From Achatina immaculata (Eukaryota; Mollusca; Gastropoda; Stylommatophora; Achatinidae), in NCBI GenBank assembly GCA_009760885.1, contig CM019718.1:24953133-25017132 (forward strand): a stretch of DNA of 64,000 nucleotides, read 5' to 3'. The notes below the pieces were generated by a model. It saw nothing but the letters and a program-made list of their open reading frames with translations. It had not been told where the DNA came from and did not search any database. This document shows positions 63,800 through 64,000 of the stretch, piece by piece; the first letter of the stretch is position 1, and each line of letters opens with the position of its first letter. A program made the position numbers and the translations under genes.

Positions 63800-64000
63800 T
63801 AGTAGTATTAAAAGTAGCAGCAGCGGCAGTAGTAGTTGTAGTGGTAGAAAAAGTAGTAGTAGCAGTAGCAGAAGCATTTTTAGTAGTGCTAATAGTGGTG
63901 GTGTAGAGTAGTAGTAGTAGAGTAGTAGTGGAAGCAATAATGATAATAGTAGCAGTAGTTGAAGCAATAATGATAGTAGTAGTAGTAGTAGTAGTAGTAG
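63800..64000. repeat. (AGT)n-rich trinucleotide microsatellite, runs off the window end
   Basis: AGTAGT units with AGC, GGT and AAT interruptions, becoming purer towards the edge. Confidence 0.92.

Overview
The window is animal nuclear DNA. Spliced coding exons have GT-AG borders, introns are multi-kilobase, there are no bacterial-style gene clusters, and the repeat load is very heavy (non-LTR retrotransposons, Tc1/mariner, a Penelope-like element, hAT-like MITEs, tRNA-derived SINEs, micro- and minisatellites). The mix of RTE-type LINEs and minisatellites suggests a marine invertebrate, most likely a mollusc or another lophotrochozoan. That placement is inference; no sequence here fixes the species.

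Only one protein-coding gene is convincing: a dual-specificity MAP-kinase phosphatase of the DUSP10/MKP-5 type on the minus strand, spanning 62326 down to 9661. Four coding exons (61135-62326, 35593-35754, 28626-28811, 9661-9926) join in phase 1 at every junction. They give a predicted 601-residue protein with a serine-rich N-terminus, a rhodanese/MAPK-binding domain with an HRRR kinase-interaction motif, and a complete phosphatase domain with the HCQAGVSR signature. Introns are about 25.4, 6.8 and 18.7 kb. The expected role is dephosphorylation of JNK/p38.

The most notable structure is a near-identical head-to-tail duplication, 28641-30497 and 30498-32357, whose breakpoint falls inside exon 3. 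The downstream copy keeps the complete exon. The upstream copy keeps the splice acceptor but loses the last bases and the normal donor. A GTGAGT further along would give an in-frame 225-nt alternative exon.

By region: 1-9660 lies 3' of the gene and holds RTE fragments, a Penelope-like fragment, a MITE-like element and a 30-bp minisatellite. 9927-28625 (intron 3) holds RTE and SINE copies, long purine/pyrimidine tracts and two inactivated mariner-family transposons. 28812-35592 (intron 2) holds the duplication and 28- and 29-bp minisatellites. 35755-61134 (intron 1) is packed with minisatellites (units of about 22-63 bp), many RTE 3' ends, a CR1/L2-like 3' end, a Penelope-like element with inverted ends, hAT MITEs and a possible orphan exon near 44.1 kb. 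62327-64000 is the 5' flank. Minisatellites alone occupy very roughly an eighth of the window by hand estimate.

Nothing resembles a prokaryotic defence system, CRISPR array, virus or toxin gene. The candidates for something new are the split exon duplication, two diverged arrays of one 24-bp repeat, and a covarying hairpin in the Penelope-like 3' region.
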